Positions 1 through 9,171 of a stretch of 64,000 bases of DNA are shown one piece after another. This DNA is from Jiangella alkaliphila (GTDB lineage: Bacteria > Actinomycetota > Actinomycetes > Jiangellales > Jiangellaceae), in NCBI RefSeq assembly GCF_900105925.1, contig NZ_LT629791.1, forward strand, positions 7,038,001 through 7,102,000, given 5' to 3'. Both the position numbers and the translations under genes were made by a program. Below the pieces are notes generated by a model. It saw nothing but the letters and a program-made list of their open reading frames with translations, ran no database searches and had not been told where the DNA came from. The stretch's first letter is position 1. Each line of letters begins with the position of its first letter.

Positions 1-1007
1 TGGTCCACTACGCGCACGGCAGCTGGGACGAAGCGCTCGCGGGCGCCAGCCCGCCCGGCGAACAGGTCTCCGACACCATCACCGCGCTGCTCGCGGCGTC
101 GGCGGCCATCATCAAGGTCGGCCGGGGCCGGTTCGCCGAGGCGCAGCGCGACCTCGCGCGCATCCGGCAGGAGTGGCACCGCGACAGCCAGATCGCCCAG
201 CTGTCCGGCGTCGCGGGCATCGAGATGGCCGGCTGGCAGGGCCGCCACGACGACGCCGTCCGGTTCGCCGACGAGGCCATCGCCTCCATGCGCAAGGGCG
301 ACGACGACCGCTGGCCACTGGGCAGCATCCGGCTGGCGGTGCTGGCGCTCGGCTCGCTGGCCGACGTCGCGCGCCGGGCCCGGCTCGAGCACCACGCCGA
401 GGCCGAGGCGGCCGCCGTCGCCGAAGGACAGCGGTTCGGCGAGCTCGCCCGGCTCACCGCCCAGCGCGGCATCCCCCGCACCGACCAGCTCGGCCCCGAG
501 GGCCTGGCCTGGCTGGCCCGCCTCGACGCCGAGGAGTCCCGGCTGGCCGGCGGCACCGACCCCGCTCCGTGGCGCGCGGTCGTCGAGGCGTTCGGCTACG
601 GCGAGGTCTACCCCGTCGCGCTGGGCCGCTGGCGGCTGGCCGAGGCGCTCATCGCGACCGGCGACCGCGACGCCGCCACCGCCGAGCTGGCCGCCGCGCT
701 CGAGACCGCCGACCGGCTGGGCGCCGAGCCGCTGGCCGCCGGCGTCCGCGACCTCGCCCGGCGCGCCCACCTCGCGCTGCCCGGCGCCGCGTTGCCGGCC
801 AGCGGGCTACTGACGCCGCGCGAACTGGCCGTGCTCGAGCTGGTGGCCCGCGGCTACACCAACCGCAAGGTCGGCGAAGAGCTGTTCATCAGCGAGAAGA
901 CGGTCAGCGTGCACCTGTCGCGGGTCATGACGAAGCTCGGCGCCGCCAGCCGCACCGAGGCCGTCTCGATCGCGCACCAGCGCGGCCTGCTCGCCGACGC
1001 CGGCTGA
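1..1007 (+). CDS. LuxR-family transcriptional regulator, C-terminal part (5' truncated by window)
   Basis: The reading frame is open from the first bases, so the gene begins upstream of the window. The visible part is a long Ala/Arg-rich helical region, consistent with the TPR-like part of large MalT/LAL-type regulators. It is followed by a GerE/LuxR helix-turn-helix in the last ~65 residues (LTPRELAVLELVARGYTN, then KVGEELFISEKTVSVHLS). The LTPRE start and the KTVSVHLS recognition helix are diagnostic of the family. Such proteins bind DNA as dimers, and the missing N-terminus would carry any ATPase or receiver domain. The target and signal cannot be deduced. The gene converges on the kinase-like gene 7 bp downstream. 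Confidence 0.85.
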   Translation, partial: VHYAHGSWDEALAGASPPGEQVSDTITALLAASAAIIKVGRGRFAEAQRDLARIRQEWHRDSQIAQLSGVAGIEMAGWQGRHDDAVRFADEAIASMRKGDDDRWPLGSIRLAVLALGSLADVARRARLEHHAEAEAAAVAEGQRFGELARLTAQRGIPRTDQLGPEGLAWLARLDAEESRLAGGTDPAPWRAVVEAFGYGEVYPVALGRWRLAEALIATGDRDAATAELAAALETADRLGAEPLAAGVRDLARRAHLALPGAALPASGLLTPRELAVLELVARGYTNRKVGEELFISEKTVSVHLSRVMTKLGAASRTEAVSIAHQRGLLADAG

Positions 1008-1014
1008 GCGACCG

Positions 1015-1536
1015 TCACACGGCGGCCTCGTCGCGCCGGGCGAGGATCGCGTCGACCGTCTGCTCCGGCGTCAGGTCCGACGTGTCCAGCCACAGGCCCA
1101 GGCGCGGCGTCTCGGTGCGCAGCGACGTGTCGAGGTCGGCCACCGTCCAGGCGCCGTAGCCGGTCTTGCCCCGGCCGGCCTCCCGTGCCGCGACGGCGTC
1201 CGGGCTCGGCGCCAGCACGACGACGTGCAGCGGCCTGGTGCGCACCAGCTGTACGTACTCCGCGAGCACCGGGCCGATCACGACGTCCTGCACGACGGCG
1301 GTGAACCCGGCGGCCGCGTACTCGTCGGCGACGCCGGCCGCGATGCGGTAGCGCAGCCGCAGCTGCGCCATCCCCTCCTCGCTACCGGGGACGGGTTCGG
1401 CCCGGCCGGACACGATCGCCCGGCGGAAGGTGTCGCCGCGCACGTGCGCCGCCTTCGGCAGCCGTTCGGCCAGAGCTTGGGCGACGGTCGACTTGCCGGC
1501 CGCCATGATGCCGGTGATCAGGTAGACGCTGGACAC
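1015..1536 (-). CDS. P-loop kinase-like ATP-binding protein (AAA_33 / phosphotransferase type)
   Basis: This 173-aa protein starts MSSVYLITGIMAAGKSTVA. The Walker A motif GIMAAGKST sits at residues ~8-17, and the size and single-domain layout match small nucleotide/sugar kinases and chloramphenicol-phosphotransferase-like proteins. A second acidic segment (VVQDVVIGPVLAEY) and a lid-like Arg-rich stretch (AREAGRGKTGYGAW) follow. The substrate is unknown. The gene reads away from the non-coding palindromic element (1626-2266), so its promoter must lie within or next to that element. Confidence 0.75.
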   Translation of the reverse strand: MSSVYLITGIMAAGKSTVAQALAERLPKAAHVRGDTFRRAIVSGRAEPVPGSEEGMAQLRLRYRIAAGVADEYAAAGFTAVVQDVVIGPVLAEYVQLVRTRPLHVVVLAPSPDAVAAREAGRGKTGYGAWTVADLDTSLRTETPRLGLWLDTSDLTPEQTVDAILARRDEAAV

Positions 1537-1625
1537 GGGCGGCCACTCTGCCAGGCCCGCGCCCGCCCGTCACCGGGATTTCGCCCACCCGGACGAGCCT
1601 GGCCGTGCGCCGGCGGCGTGCGGAC

Positions 1626-2266
1626 GTTCGCCGTCCCCCTGCTGCCCACTTTCTTAGCCGCGCACCCGCGCCTCAAGCGGACTATGGGGCGCTTCGCGCC
1701 GGCGACGACCGCTTGACCCGCGGGTCCGCGGTCTAAGTGCGGGCAGCTATCAGGGGACGGGGAAGAACCGGGCACACCTCGATCTCGGTAAGCAGTCGTC
1801 TCGGCCGCCGGATACTCAAAGAACCGACCGATACTCGAATTTCCGGCGAGTGGAGCCCAGATCAGGCCCGCATCCACCGGAAATTCGAGTATCCGCCAGT
1901 TTCACCAGCACGACGGTGTGACCTCACCCGTCACCGATACACCTCACCCGCCGAAAGACCGCACCCCGCACCGATCCGGCCACCATCCGGTCCACACACG
2001 AGCGAGGTGCACCGTCCCCGAGTGACGACGGACCAGTCCCCATGATCATCGGCTATCACCGGTGCCAGGACACCAGCGATCGCCGATGAGAAACGGTCGC
2101 CGCTGTGGCGGGCTGTGCCCGTACTACCCCCGTCCCCCTGATAGCTGCCAGTTCTTGGCCGCGTGCGCGCGGGTCAAGCGGTCATCGCCGGCGCGAAGCG
2201 CCCCATAGTCCGCTTGAGGCGCGGGTGCGCGGCCAAGACAATGGCCAGCAGGGGGACGGCCAACGT
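1626..2266. repeat. Non-coding nested inverted-repeat element, copy 1
   Basis: Two arms of about 150 bp (1626-1776 and 2113-2266) are near-perfect reverse complements around a ~340-bp centre. Each arm is itself a large imperfect hairpin: CTCAAGCGG at 1672-1680 pairs with CCGCTTGACCC near 1709-1719, and the arm is bounded by GTCCCCCTGCTG at one end and CAGGGGAC at the other. The centre holds a perfect 17-bp inverted repeat (1830-1846 / 1877-1893) and a stretch from 1921 with repeated ACCTCACCCG that recurs at 11059. No convincing coding frame is present. It fills the whole 766-bp gap between the kinase start and the permease stop. A non-autonomous (MITE/REP-like) element is the likeliest reading. 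Confidence 0.7.
1830..1893. repeat. Perfect 17-bp inverted repeat inside the element centre
   Basis: GATACTCGAATTTCCGG at 1830-1846 is exactly reverse-complemented at 1877-1893, with a 30-bp spacer. A third, partial GATACTC copy lies at 1811. The sequence is AT-richer than its surroundings. It could be a protein-binding site or a hairpin in a transcript. Confidence 0.7.
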
Positions 2267-2302
2267 TGCAAACACCCTGGCCAACGCAAACCGCCCGGGA
2301 CC

Positions 2303-3232
2303 CTACTTCATGCCGGTGGCGTTGCCGGAGCGCAGGAAGTACCGCGAGAAGAAGACGTAGACGATCGCGATGGGGATGGTCGAGAGCGTCGCCAGCGCCA
2401 GCTTCAGCGGGAACTGTTGCGATCCCTGCAGGTCACCCGCGGTGAGCCGGGCGATGCCGAGGTTCATCGTCGCGAGGTCGGGGTCGGACGTCGCGACCAG
2501 GAAGTGGGTGAACTCGTTCCACGAGCCCTGGAAGGACAGGATCGTCACGGTCACCAGCGCCGGGCGGACCAGCGGCAGGATGACGCTCCAGAACGTCCGA
2601 AGCACACCGGCGCCGTCGATGCGGGCCGCCTCGTCCAGCTCCGTCGGCACCGCCTCGAACGCCGTCTTCATCAGCAGGATCCCGACCGCGTCGCAGAACA
2701 GCGGCAGGATCATCCCGGAGTAGCTGTCGAACATGCCGAGCTCGTTCAGCACCAGGAACTTCGGGATCAGCAGCACGACGCCGGGCACGGCCAGCACCGC
2801 GAGCACGCCCGCGAAGACCACCGCCCGGCCGCGGAACCGCAGCCGGGCCAGCGCGTAGCCCGCGAGGCTGTCGATGATCAGCCGCCCGAGCGTCACCGAG
2901 ATCGTCACGAAGAACGAGTTGCCCAGCCAGCGGAACACCGGCACGGAGTACGCCGGGTTGGACCCCGCGACGATCTCCCAGGCCGCCATCGACACCGGCG
3001 ACGGGATCAGCGAGACGGGGTCCCCGACCGCGTCGGCGTCGGTCTTGAACGACGTCGCCACCTGCACGAGGAACGGCCCGAGGTAGAGCAGTGTCCCGAG
3101 CGCCAGCAGCCCGTAGCCGATCACCCGCACGACAACCTTGCGCGGCAGCGGGGAGTACCGGTCGGTCAGCACGACGGGGACGGCGTCGCGCGCCGGCCGG
3201 CTGGCCCGCCGTCGTAGCGTCAGCCCGCTCAT
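2303..3232 (-). CDS. Carbohydrate ABC transporter permease (MalG type)
   Basis: This 309-aa inner-membrane protein has about six hydrophobic segments. It carries the binding-protein-dependent transport signature in the EAARIDGAGVLRTFWSVILPLVRPA stretch, where the EAA loop contacts the ATPase. It is the second permease of the sugar importer. The ATG overlaps the upstream permease stop by four bases (ATGA, 3229-3232), so I start it there even though an upstream in-frame extension is open. The ABC ATPase is not encoded nearby and probably comes from a shared MsiK-like protein elsewhere, as is common in actinomycete sugar importers (inference). Confidence 0.92.
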   Translation of the reverse strand: MSGLTLRRRASRPARDAVPVVLTDRYSPLPRKVVVRVIGYGLLALGTLLYLGPFLVQVATSFKTDADAVGDPVSLIPSPVSMAAWEIVAGSNPAYSVPVFRWLGNSFFVTISVTLGRLIIDSLAGYALARLRFRGRAVVFAGVLAVLAVPGVVLLIPKFLVLNELGMFDSYSGMILPLFCDAVGILLMKTAFEAVPTELDEAARIDGAGVLRTFWSVILPLVRPALVTVTILSFQGSWNEFTHFLVATSDPDLATMNLGIARLTAGDLQGSQQFPLKLALATLSTIPIAIVYVFFSRYFLRSGNATGMK

Positions 3233-4305
3233 GCCCGCCGCTCCCTTCCGACCCACCGCTGCACGAGCGTGAGGACGATGATGATCGCGAACAGCACGAA
3301 CGCGACCGCCGCGCCGACGCCGAACTGGCCGTCGCCGAAGCTGCGCACGTAGGAGATGTAGGCCGGGGTCAGCGTCGTCTTGGCCGGCGCGCCCTGCGAC
3401 AGGATGAACACCTGGTCGAACACCTGCCAGCTGCCGATCAGCGCCAGCGTGATCACCAGCACGAGGCTGCGGCGCATCAGCGGCAGCGTCAGGTACCGGA
3501 ACCGCTGCCAAGCGCCGGCGCCGTCGATCGCCGTCGCCTCCTCCAGCTCGACCGGGATGTCCTGCAGCCCGACCAGGAAGAACAGCATGTACGTGCCCGA
3601 CGTCGTCCAGACCGTGAGCATGATCAGCGTGCACATCGCCACCGACGGCCCGGAGAACCAGTCCCACAGGCTCAGCCCGCCCAGCGTCGTGTCCGCCAGC
3701 GCGCCCGGCGCCGCGTCGACCCCGAACCACGAGAACACGATGTGCAGCACGCCGCGCGGGTCGGTGAACCACGACGGCCCGTCGACGCCCACCCACGACA
3801 GCATCACGTTGACGACGCCGGCGCCCTGGAACAGGAAGAGGAACAGCACGCTGATCGCGACCGAGCTGGTGATGGCCGGGAAGTAGAAGATGGTGCGAAA
3901 GAAGGAGCGGCCACGCAGCACGTAGGAGTTGACCGCCATCGCCAGCACGAACGACAGCACGACCACGCCCGCGACGCCGAACAGCACGTAGTAGAGCGTG
4001 TTGCGCACGCTGAGCATGAAGTCGTTGCGCAGCAGCCCGGCCTCGGTCAGCAGGTTGCGGTAGTTGTCCAGCCCGACGAAGTCGGCGTCGCCGGAGAACG
4101 GGCTGGACTGCCCGTTCCAGTCCAGCAGGCTGACCCACGCCGCCATGAGGATCGGCGCGAACAGGAACACCACCAGCACGATCACGGCCGGCGCGACGAA
4201 CAGCCAGCCGGCGCGACGTTCCTGGCGCAGGTGTCCGGAGGCCCGGCGTCGGCGGACCGGCCGGTGCCGGTCCGCCGACGTCTCCCGGGTGACCGTCGCG
4301 GTCAT
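3229..4305 (-). CDS. Carbohydrate ABC transporter permease (MalF type)
   Basis: This 358-aa membrane protein has a cytoplasmic Arg-rich N-terminus followed by about six hydrophobic segments. The EAA loop reads EEATAIDGAGAWQRFRYLTLPLM. It pairs with the MalG-type permease to form the membrane channel. The ATG follows the solute-binding-protein stop by one base, with a CAGGAG ribosome site inside the end of that gene, so the two are translationally coupled. Confidence 0.92.
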   Translation of the reverse strand: MTATVTRETSADRHRPVRRRRASGHLRQERRAGWLFVAPAVIVLVVFLFAPILMAAWVSLLDWNGQSSPFSGDADFVGLDNYRNLLTEAGLLRNDFMLSVRNTLYYVLFGVAGVVVLSFVLAMAVNSYVLRGRSFFRTIFYFPAITSSVAISVLFLFLFQGAGVVNVMLSWVGVDGPSWFTDPRGVLHIVFSWFGVDAAPGALADTTLGGLSLWDWFSGPSVAMCTLIMLTVWTTSGTYMLFFLVGLQDIPVELEEATAIDGAGAWQRFRYLTLPLMRRSLVLVITLALIGSWQVFDQVFILSQGAPAKTTLTPAYISYVRSFGDGQFGVGAAVAFVLFAIIIVLTLVQRWVGRERRA

Positions 4306-4306
4306 G

Positions 4307-5581
4307 TCACTCCTGGGAGAGGAGCGCTTCGCCGTTGGTCTGCAGCGCCTGCAGCGCCTGCTCCGGGGTGACGGTGCCGGCGGCCATGCCCTCGAGCTGG
4401 GTGTTGAAGTCGGCCAGGACGGACTCGAAGCCGGGCACCGCCACCTGGCTGCGCGCGTTCTCCATGCCCTCGGCGAAGGCCGCCTTCTCCGGGAACGTCT
4501 CGGCGTTCCAGTCGGCGAGGCTGGCCCGCGACGGGATCGGGCCGAACGCCTCGGCGAACGCCTCCTGCTCGTCCGGGCTGATGAGGTAGTTGACGAGGTC
4601 GACGGCGGCGGCCTGGTTCTCGCTGTCGGCGGCGATGCCCCAGCAGTTGGTGAACGCGGTCGACGCCGGCCCGCCGGGACCGGCCGGCATCGGGACGGCG
4701 GTCCACTGGCGGTCCGGGAAGTCGTTCTGCAGGGCGCCGACGATCCACGCGCCCTCGATGGTCATGGCCGACTTGCCGCTGCCCAGCGCCTCGCCGCCCC
4801 ACGCCGCGTCGATGTTGGGCGCGAACGCGAACGTGCCGGCGTCCATGTTCTGCTGGATGTACTGCAGCGTCGCGAGGTTCTCCGGGGTGTCCGCGGTGAC
4901 CTCGGTCTGGTCGTCGTTCACGAAGAACCCGCCGCCGGACAGCATGAACGTGCCGACGGGGTTGTAGTCGCCGGTGAAGGCCAGGCCCACGCGGCCGTCG
5001 GCGGTGAGGGTCTGGGCGACGGCGGCCAGCTGGTCCCAGTCCTGCGGGTAGTCGGCCTCGGTCAGCCCGGCCTCGGCCCACGCCGCGGTGTCGATGACCA
5101 GCGCGTGCACGCCGCCGTCCTTGGGCGCGCAGTACAGCTCGTCCTCGTAGGTGAACGCGTCGCGCAGCGACTGGTAGATGTCGTCGGCGTCCTCGATCTG
5201 GTCGCCGTACGGATACAGCGAGCCGCCCTCGGCGAACATCCGGAAGCGGTCCGGGCTGACATAGAACAGGTCCGGCGGGTTGCCGCCGGCGAAGCCCTGC
5301 TGCAGCTGCTGCACGAGGTCCTGGGCGGGGATGACCTCGACCTCGTTGCCGGTCTCGTCGGCCCACCGGGCGGTCGCCTCCTGGACGGCGACCGTCTCGG
5401 CCTCGCCGGACGAGCCGATCATGACGGTGAGCGAGCCGCCGCCCTCGGTGGCGCCGGTGGCCTCGGAGCTGGCGTCGTCACCGCCTTCGTCGTCGTCGAA
5501 GCCGCTGCCGCAGGCGGCGAGCAGGGTGGCGGCCGCCACGGCCGTGGCCACGGCGAGTGGGGTACGGGCGAACTGTCGCAT
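4307..5581 (-). CDS. Sugar ABC transporter solute-binding lipoprotein
   Basis: This 424-aa precursor starts MRQFARTPLAVATAV and has a lipobox (TLLAAC), followed by a Gly/Asp-rich linker and a family 1 extracellular solute-binding domain. Aromatic and acidic residues suit sugar binding. The start is the ATG at 5581, which has GGAGG seven bases upstream; a TTG two codons earlier is less likely. It would be anchored outside the membrane and deliver an oligosaccharide to the two permeases. It lies two bases after the LacI stop, in one operon. The neighbouring debranching-type glucosidase suggests an alpha-glucan or similar oligosaccharide, but the ligand is not proven. Confidence 0.9.
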   Translation of the reverse strand: MRQFARTPLAVATAVAAATLLAACGSGFDDDEGGDDASSEATGATEGGGSLTVMIGSSGEAETVAVQEATARWADETGNEVEVIPAQDLVQQLQQGFAGGNPPDLFYVSPDRFRMFAEGGSLYPYGDQIEDADDIYQSLRDAFTYEDELYCAPKDGGVHALVIDTAAWAEAGLTEADYPQDWDQLAAVAQTLTADGRVGLAFTGDYNPVGTFMLSGGGFFVNDDQTEVTADTPENLATLQYIQQNMDAGTFAFAPNIDAAWGGEALGSGKSAMTIEGAWIVGALQNDFPDRQWTAVPMPAGPGGPASTAFTNCWGIAADSENQAAAVDLVNYLISPDEQEAFAEAFGPIPSRASLADWNAETFPEKAAFAEGMENARSQVAVPGFESVLADFNTQLEGMAAGTVTPEQALQALQTNGEALLSQE

Positions 5582-5583
5582 GA

Positions 5584-6642
5584 TCAAGCCTCCGAGAGGG
5601 CGGCCGGCGCGGGTCCGGCGGGACGGGAGCTGGCCCGGACGACCAGCGTGGGGCGCAGCAGGCGATGCTCGGGGCCGGGCGGGGTCTCCACGGCGCCGAG
5701 CAGGCCGAGCAACATCTGGACGACTTCGCGGCCGATCTGGTCGATCGGCTGGGACAGGCTGGTGAGGTCGACGCCGGGCAGCCGGGCGGCGGGGGTGTCG
5801 TCGAAGCCGACGACGGCGACGTCCTCTCCTGGGCGCAGGCCGCGGTCGGCGAGCGCCCGCAGCGCGCCGTACGCCGACTCGTCGCTGACGCAGACCAGCG
5901 CGGTCGGCGGCTCGGCGCCGTCGAGCAGTGCGGTGGCCAGCGCGCGGCCGGTGCCGGTGCCGCCTTCGGCCCGGACGATCCGCGGGTCCAGGCCAAGGCG
6001 CAGGCAGGCCGCGGCGTACCCGGCGACGCGGTCGTCGCCGACGCCGGATCCTTCGGGCCAGCCGATGAACGCGATGCGGCGGTGGCCGAGCGCGTGCAGG
6101 TGCTCGACCGCCTCGGTCATGCCGGCCGCGCCGTCGACGTCGACCCAGCGGCCGCGGTCAGGTCCGGACCAGCTGCGGCCGAACGCGGCGAACGGGACGC
6201 CCTGGTCGGTCAGCCAGCCGGGCCGCGGGTCGGCCACCACGGTGTCGGTGAGGACGAACCCGTCGACCGCGCGCTGCGCCAGCAGCTCGGCGTAGCGGTC
6301 CAGGCCGGCCTCGCCGGCGGGTGCGGTGAACAGCAGGACGTGGAAGCCCTGCTCGGCGGCGGACTCGGTGACGGCGTGCACGAACCGGTCGAGGACCGGG
6401 TTGAGGTTGGCGGCGGCGGCCGGCTGGACGCAGTAGCCGATGAGGTTGCTCATGCGGGTACGCAGCGACCGGGCCGACCGGTTGGGGCGGTAGCGCAGCT
6501 CGCGGATGGCCTCTTCGACCCGCGATCGGGTCTCCGGCGCCACCCGGTCGGGCGCGTTGAGGACGTTCGACACCGTCTGCCGCGAGACGCCGGCCACCGA
6601 CGCGACGCTCTCGAGCGTGGCACCACTCTCCGGTGTCGCCAT
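5584..6642 (-). CDS. LacI-family transcriptional repressor
   Basis: This 352-aa protein has the N-terminal LacI helix-turn-helix (ATLESVASVAGVSRQTVSNV) and hinge helix (RPNRSARSLRT), followed by a periplasmic-binding-like sensor domain. The ATG at 6642 is chosen because AAGGAGG lies ~8 bases upstream and the HTH begins near residue 7; an upstream extension would run into the operator. It heads the sugar transport operon and is divergent from the glucosidase gene, so it probably represses both from the inverted repeat at 6663-6708 until a sugar binds. Confidence 0.93.
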   Translation of the reverse strand: MATPESGATLESVASVAGVSRQTVSNVLNAPDRVAPETRSRVEEAIRELRYRPNRSARSLRTRMSNLIGYCVQPAAAANLNPVLDRFVHAVTESAAEQGFHVLLFTAPAGEAGLDRYAELLAQRAVDGFVLTDTVVADPRPGWLTDQGVPFAAFGRSWSGPDRGRWVDVDGAAGMTEAVEHLHALGHRRIAFIGWPEGSGVGDDRVAGYAAACLRLGLDPRIVRAEGGTGTGRALATALLDGAEPPTALVCVSDESAYGALRALADRGLRPGEDVAVVGFDDTPAARLPGVDLTSLSQPIDQIGREVVQMLLGLLGAVETPPGPEHRLLRPTLVVRASSRPAGPAPAALSEA

Positions 6643-6662
6643 CGGCCGTCCTCCTTGACGTG

Positions 6663-6708
6663 TTGAACGATCAAAATCCGATTGATAGCGTGGCGTTTGA
6701 TCGTTCAA
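6663..6708. promoter_or_regulatory. Probable LacI operator pair in divergent promoter
   Basis: TTGAACGATCAAA at 6663-6675 is perfectly reverse-complemented as TTTGATCGTTCAA at 6696-6708, 20 bp apart. Each arm contains an imperfect TGA-ACG-ATCA palindrome typical of LacI-family sites. The region lies between the LacI start (6642) and the glucosidase start (6773), and the AT content rises sharply here. Confidence 0.75.
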
Positions 6709-6772
6709 AGATGGGATCTGGTTCAGAGTTAAGAACGCGTCGACTGTTCTGTCAAGTCACGGAAGGATCACC

Positions 6773-8848
6773 GTGGTGACCGCTCCACCCGCCTCCGGCC
6801 CGGTGCCGCAGCCGTTCCTGCACGACCTCGTCAGCTGCGTCAAGGCGCCGACGGTGGCGCTGTCCGGCGCCGACGGGCAGATCCGGGCGGCGGGCGCGCA
6901 AGGCGTGCTCAGCCACGACCGTCGCGTCCTGTCCGAGCTGCGCGCCGACGTCGACGGCCACGAGCCCGAGCCGGCCGGCCACGGCCTGCGCGGCGCCGGT
7001 CACGCCCACTTCACCGGCATCGTCCGGCACCTCGGCGACCCCGGCGCCGACCCGACGGTGCGGCTGGAGCGCCGGCGGTTCGCCCGCGCCGACGGCATTG
7101 CGGAACGGCTGGAACTGGTGAACAACGCGCGGGTGCCGATCGCGGCCACGGTGCGCCTGCACGTCGCCGCCGACTTCGCCGCCGCCGACGCGATCAAGCA
7201 GGACGGCGCGCAGGGCGGCGGCCGCCCGCCCTCGTCGTCCGGGCCGGGTGTCGTCGCGTGGGACGGCGGCGAGCTGCGCACCGCACTCACCGCGCCGGGC
7301 GCCGCCGTCGAGCCGCACGACACCGGCGCCGCCCTCAGCTGGACCGTCGAGCTCGCGCCCCGATCGTCCTGGACCGTCGACGTCGACGTCACGACCGCCT
7401 TCGCCGACGGGCCGCCGGCCAACGCGTTCGGCCCGGCCGACGGCGCCGGGTGGGACGCCGTCGCCGTCACGGGGCGCTCCGACCTCGCCCGGCTGACCGA
7501 GCGCAGTGTCGACGACCTGAGCGCGCTCGCGCTGACGGACCCGCTGGACCCGTCCGACACGTTCCTCGCCGCCGGCAGCCCGTGGTTCTTCACCCTGTTC
7601 GGCCGCGACTCGCTCTGGGCCGCCCGGTTCACGCTGCCGCTGGGCACCGGCGCCGCCCGCGGCACGCTGCGCACGCTGGCCCGTCGTCAGGGCCGCCGGC
7701 ACGACCCCGCCACCGCCGAGGCGCCGGGCAAGATCCTGCACGAGGTCCGCATCCCCGACGCCGGCTCCTGGCTGCCGCCGGTCTACTTCGGCACCGTCGA
7801 CGCGACCGCGCTGTGGATCTGCCTGCTGCACGACGCCTGGCGCTGGGGGCTGCCGGCGGCCGACGTCGCCGAGCTGCTCGACCCGCTCGAGGCGGCGCTG
7901 CGCTGGCTGACGACCGACGCCGACTCCGACGGCGACGGGTTCCTGGAGTACGTCGACACCAGCGGCCGCGGGCTGGCCAACCAGGGCTGGAAGGACTCCG
8001 GCGACTCCATCCAGTACCCCGACGGGACGATCGCCGAGCCGCCGATCGCGCTGAGCGAGGCCCAGGCCTACGCCCACGAGGCCGCCCTCGCCGGCGCGGC
8101 CCTGCTCGACGCGTTCCAGCGCCCGGGCGCCGAGCCGCTGCGCGAGTGGGCGGCCGCGCTGCGCGAGCGGTTCGCCGCGCGGTTCTGGGTGTCGGACGAG
8201 AAGGGCCGGTTCCCCGCCATCGCGCTCGACGGGTCCAAGCGGCCGGTCGACACCGTGACGTCGAACCTCGGCCACCTGCTCGGCACCGGCCTGCTCGGGC
8301 CGGACGAGGCCGCCGTCGTCGCCGACCGGCTGGGCCGGCCCGACCTCGACGCCGGCTACGGGCTGCGCACCATGAGCGCCGACGCGGCCGGGTTCAACCC
8401 GCTCGGCTACCACGCGGGCAGCATCTGGCCGCACGACACCGCCATCGCGGTGCGCGGGCTGACCGCCGACGGCTTCCCCGGCGTCGCGGCGTCGCTGGCG
8501 GCCGGGCTGCTGCGGGTCGCCCCCGACTTCGCGTACCGGCTGCCTGAGCTGTTCGCCGGCACCGACGCCCGCGCCGGCGAGCCGGTGCTCGCCTACCCGG
8601 CGGCGTGCCGGCCGCAGGCGTGGTCGGCGGCGACGGTCATCGCGCTGCTGCAGGCGGCCCTCGGGCTGACGGCGGACGTGCCGGCCGGCACGCTGCGAGT
8701 GGCGCCCGACCCGGCGTTCGCCGCCTGGTTCCCGCTGCGGGTCGAGGGCCTGCGAGTGGCCGGCCACCCGCTCGCCGTCGCCGTCGACGCCGCGGGGAAC
8801 GCCGACGTCCACACGTCAGCGCCGCTCAGGGTCGAGACGACCGCGTGA
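6773..8848 (+). CDS. Amylo-alpha-1,6-glucosidase / glycogen-debranching-type glycosidase
   Basis: This 691-aa protein has an N-terminal GDE_N_bis-like domain (LVSCVKAPTVALSGADGQI, SHDRRVLSELRADVDG) and a C-terminal (alpha/alpha)6 six-hairpin glycosidase domain. The second domain shows FFTLFGRDSLWAAR, EYVDTSGRGLANQGWKDSGD and GYHAGSIWPHDTAI, conserved around the acidic catalytic residues. It has no signal peptide, so it is cytoplasmic, and it probably processes the oligosaccharide imported by the divergent transporter. GTG at 6773 (or the next GTG at 6776) follows GGAAGGA. The gene overlaps the sulfatase remnant by GTGA. Confidence 0.88.
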   Translation: MVTAPPASGPVPQPFLHDLVSCVKAPTVALSGADGQIRAAGAQGVLSHDRRVLSELRADVDGHEPEPAGHGLRGAGHAHFTGIVRHLGDPGADPTVRLERRRFARADGIAERLELVNNARVPIAATVRLHVAADFAAADAIKQDGAQGGGRPPSSSGPGVVAWDGGELRTALTAPGAAVEPHDTGAALSWTVELAPRSSWTVDVDVTTAFADGPPANAFGPADGAGWDAVAVTGRSDLARLTERSVDDLSALALTDPLDPSDTFLAAGSPWFFTLFGRDSLWAARFTLPLGTGAARGTLRTLARRQGRRHDPATAEAPGKILHEVRIPDAGSWLPPVYFGTVDATALWICLLHDAWRWGLPAADVAELLDPLEAALRWLTTDADSDGDGFLEYVDTSGRGLANQGWKDSGDSIQYPDGTIAEPPIALSEAQAYAHEAALAGAALLDAFQRPGAEPLREWAAALRERFAARFWVSDEKGRFPAIALDGSKRPVDTVTSNLGHLLGTGLLGPDEAAVVADRLGRPDLDAGYGLRTMSADAAGFNPLGYHAGSIWPHDTAIAVRGLTADGFPGVAASLAAGLLRVAPDFAYRLPELFAGTDARAGEPVLAYPAACRPQAWSAATVIALLQAALGLTADVPAGTLRVAPDPAFAAWFPLRVEGLRVAGHPLAVAVDAAGNADVHTSAPLRVETTA

Positions 8849-9171
8849 CCGACGTGCGCCCGAACGTCGTCCTCGTCCTCACCGACGACCACGCGGCGCA
8901 CGCGATCTCGGCGTACGGCAGCGAGTTGATGCCGACGCCGCAGCTGGACAGGATCGCCGCCGAGGGCATGCGGCTCGACGCGGCGTTCTGCACGAACGCT
9001 CTGTGCGCGCCGAGCCGGGCGGCGATCCTGACCGGCACCTACAGCACGTCGATGTACTACCGGTACTGGGACCACCTGGACGGCAGCCAACCACGTCCCC
9101 GCACACGTCGGCGTCCGGACGGCGACGAGCCGGTGGGCACCCCCTCGTCAGGACGCACGAAAATGGCCTAA
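8845..9171 (+). pseudogene. Truncated sulfatase (N-terminal remnant)
   Basis: The first ~85 residues are a clear type I sulfatase N-terminus: NVVLVLTDDHAAHAISAYG with metal-binding Asp14/Asp15, then FCTNALCAPSRAAILTGTY, which has the C-x-P-S-R formylglycine motif at Cys54. After about position 9080 the frame becomes an unrelated Arg/Pro-rich tail and stops at 108 aa, while intact sulfatases are usually 450-550 aa. The rest of the catalytic domain is absent downstream, where an SRPBCC gene follows. The GTG start overlaps the glucosidase stop, so it was once the next gene of the same operon. A functional product is unlikely. Confidence 0.82.

Noticed and set aside
1737-2045. Possible 102-aa protein inside the non-coding element
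   Set aside because: No ribosome site or recognisable domain, and the frame runs through the inverted-repeat sequence. The conserved stretch shared with 11059 does not keep the frame.
2303-4138. A 611-aa version of the MalG-type permease extending into the MalF gene
   Set aside because: The extra N-terminal sequence is Arg-rich out-of-frame shadow of the upstream permease. The ATG overlapping the stop at 3229-3232 gives a normal family length.
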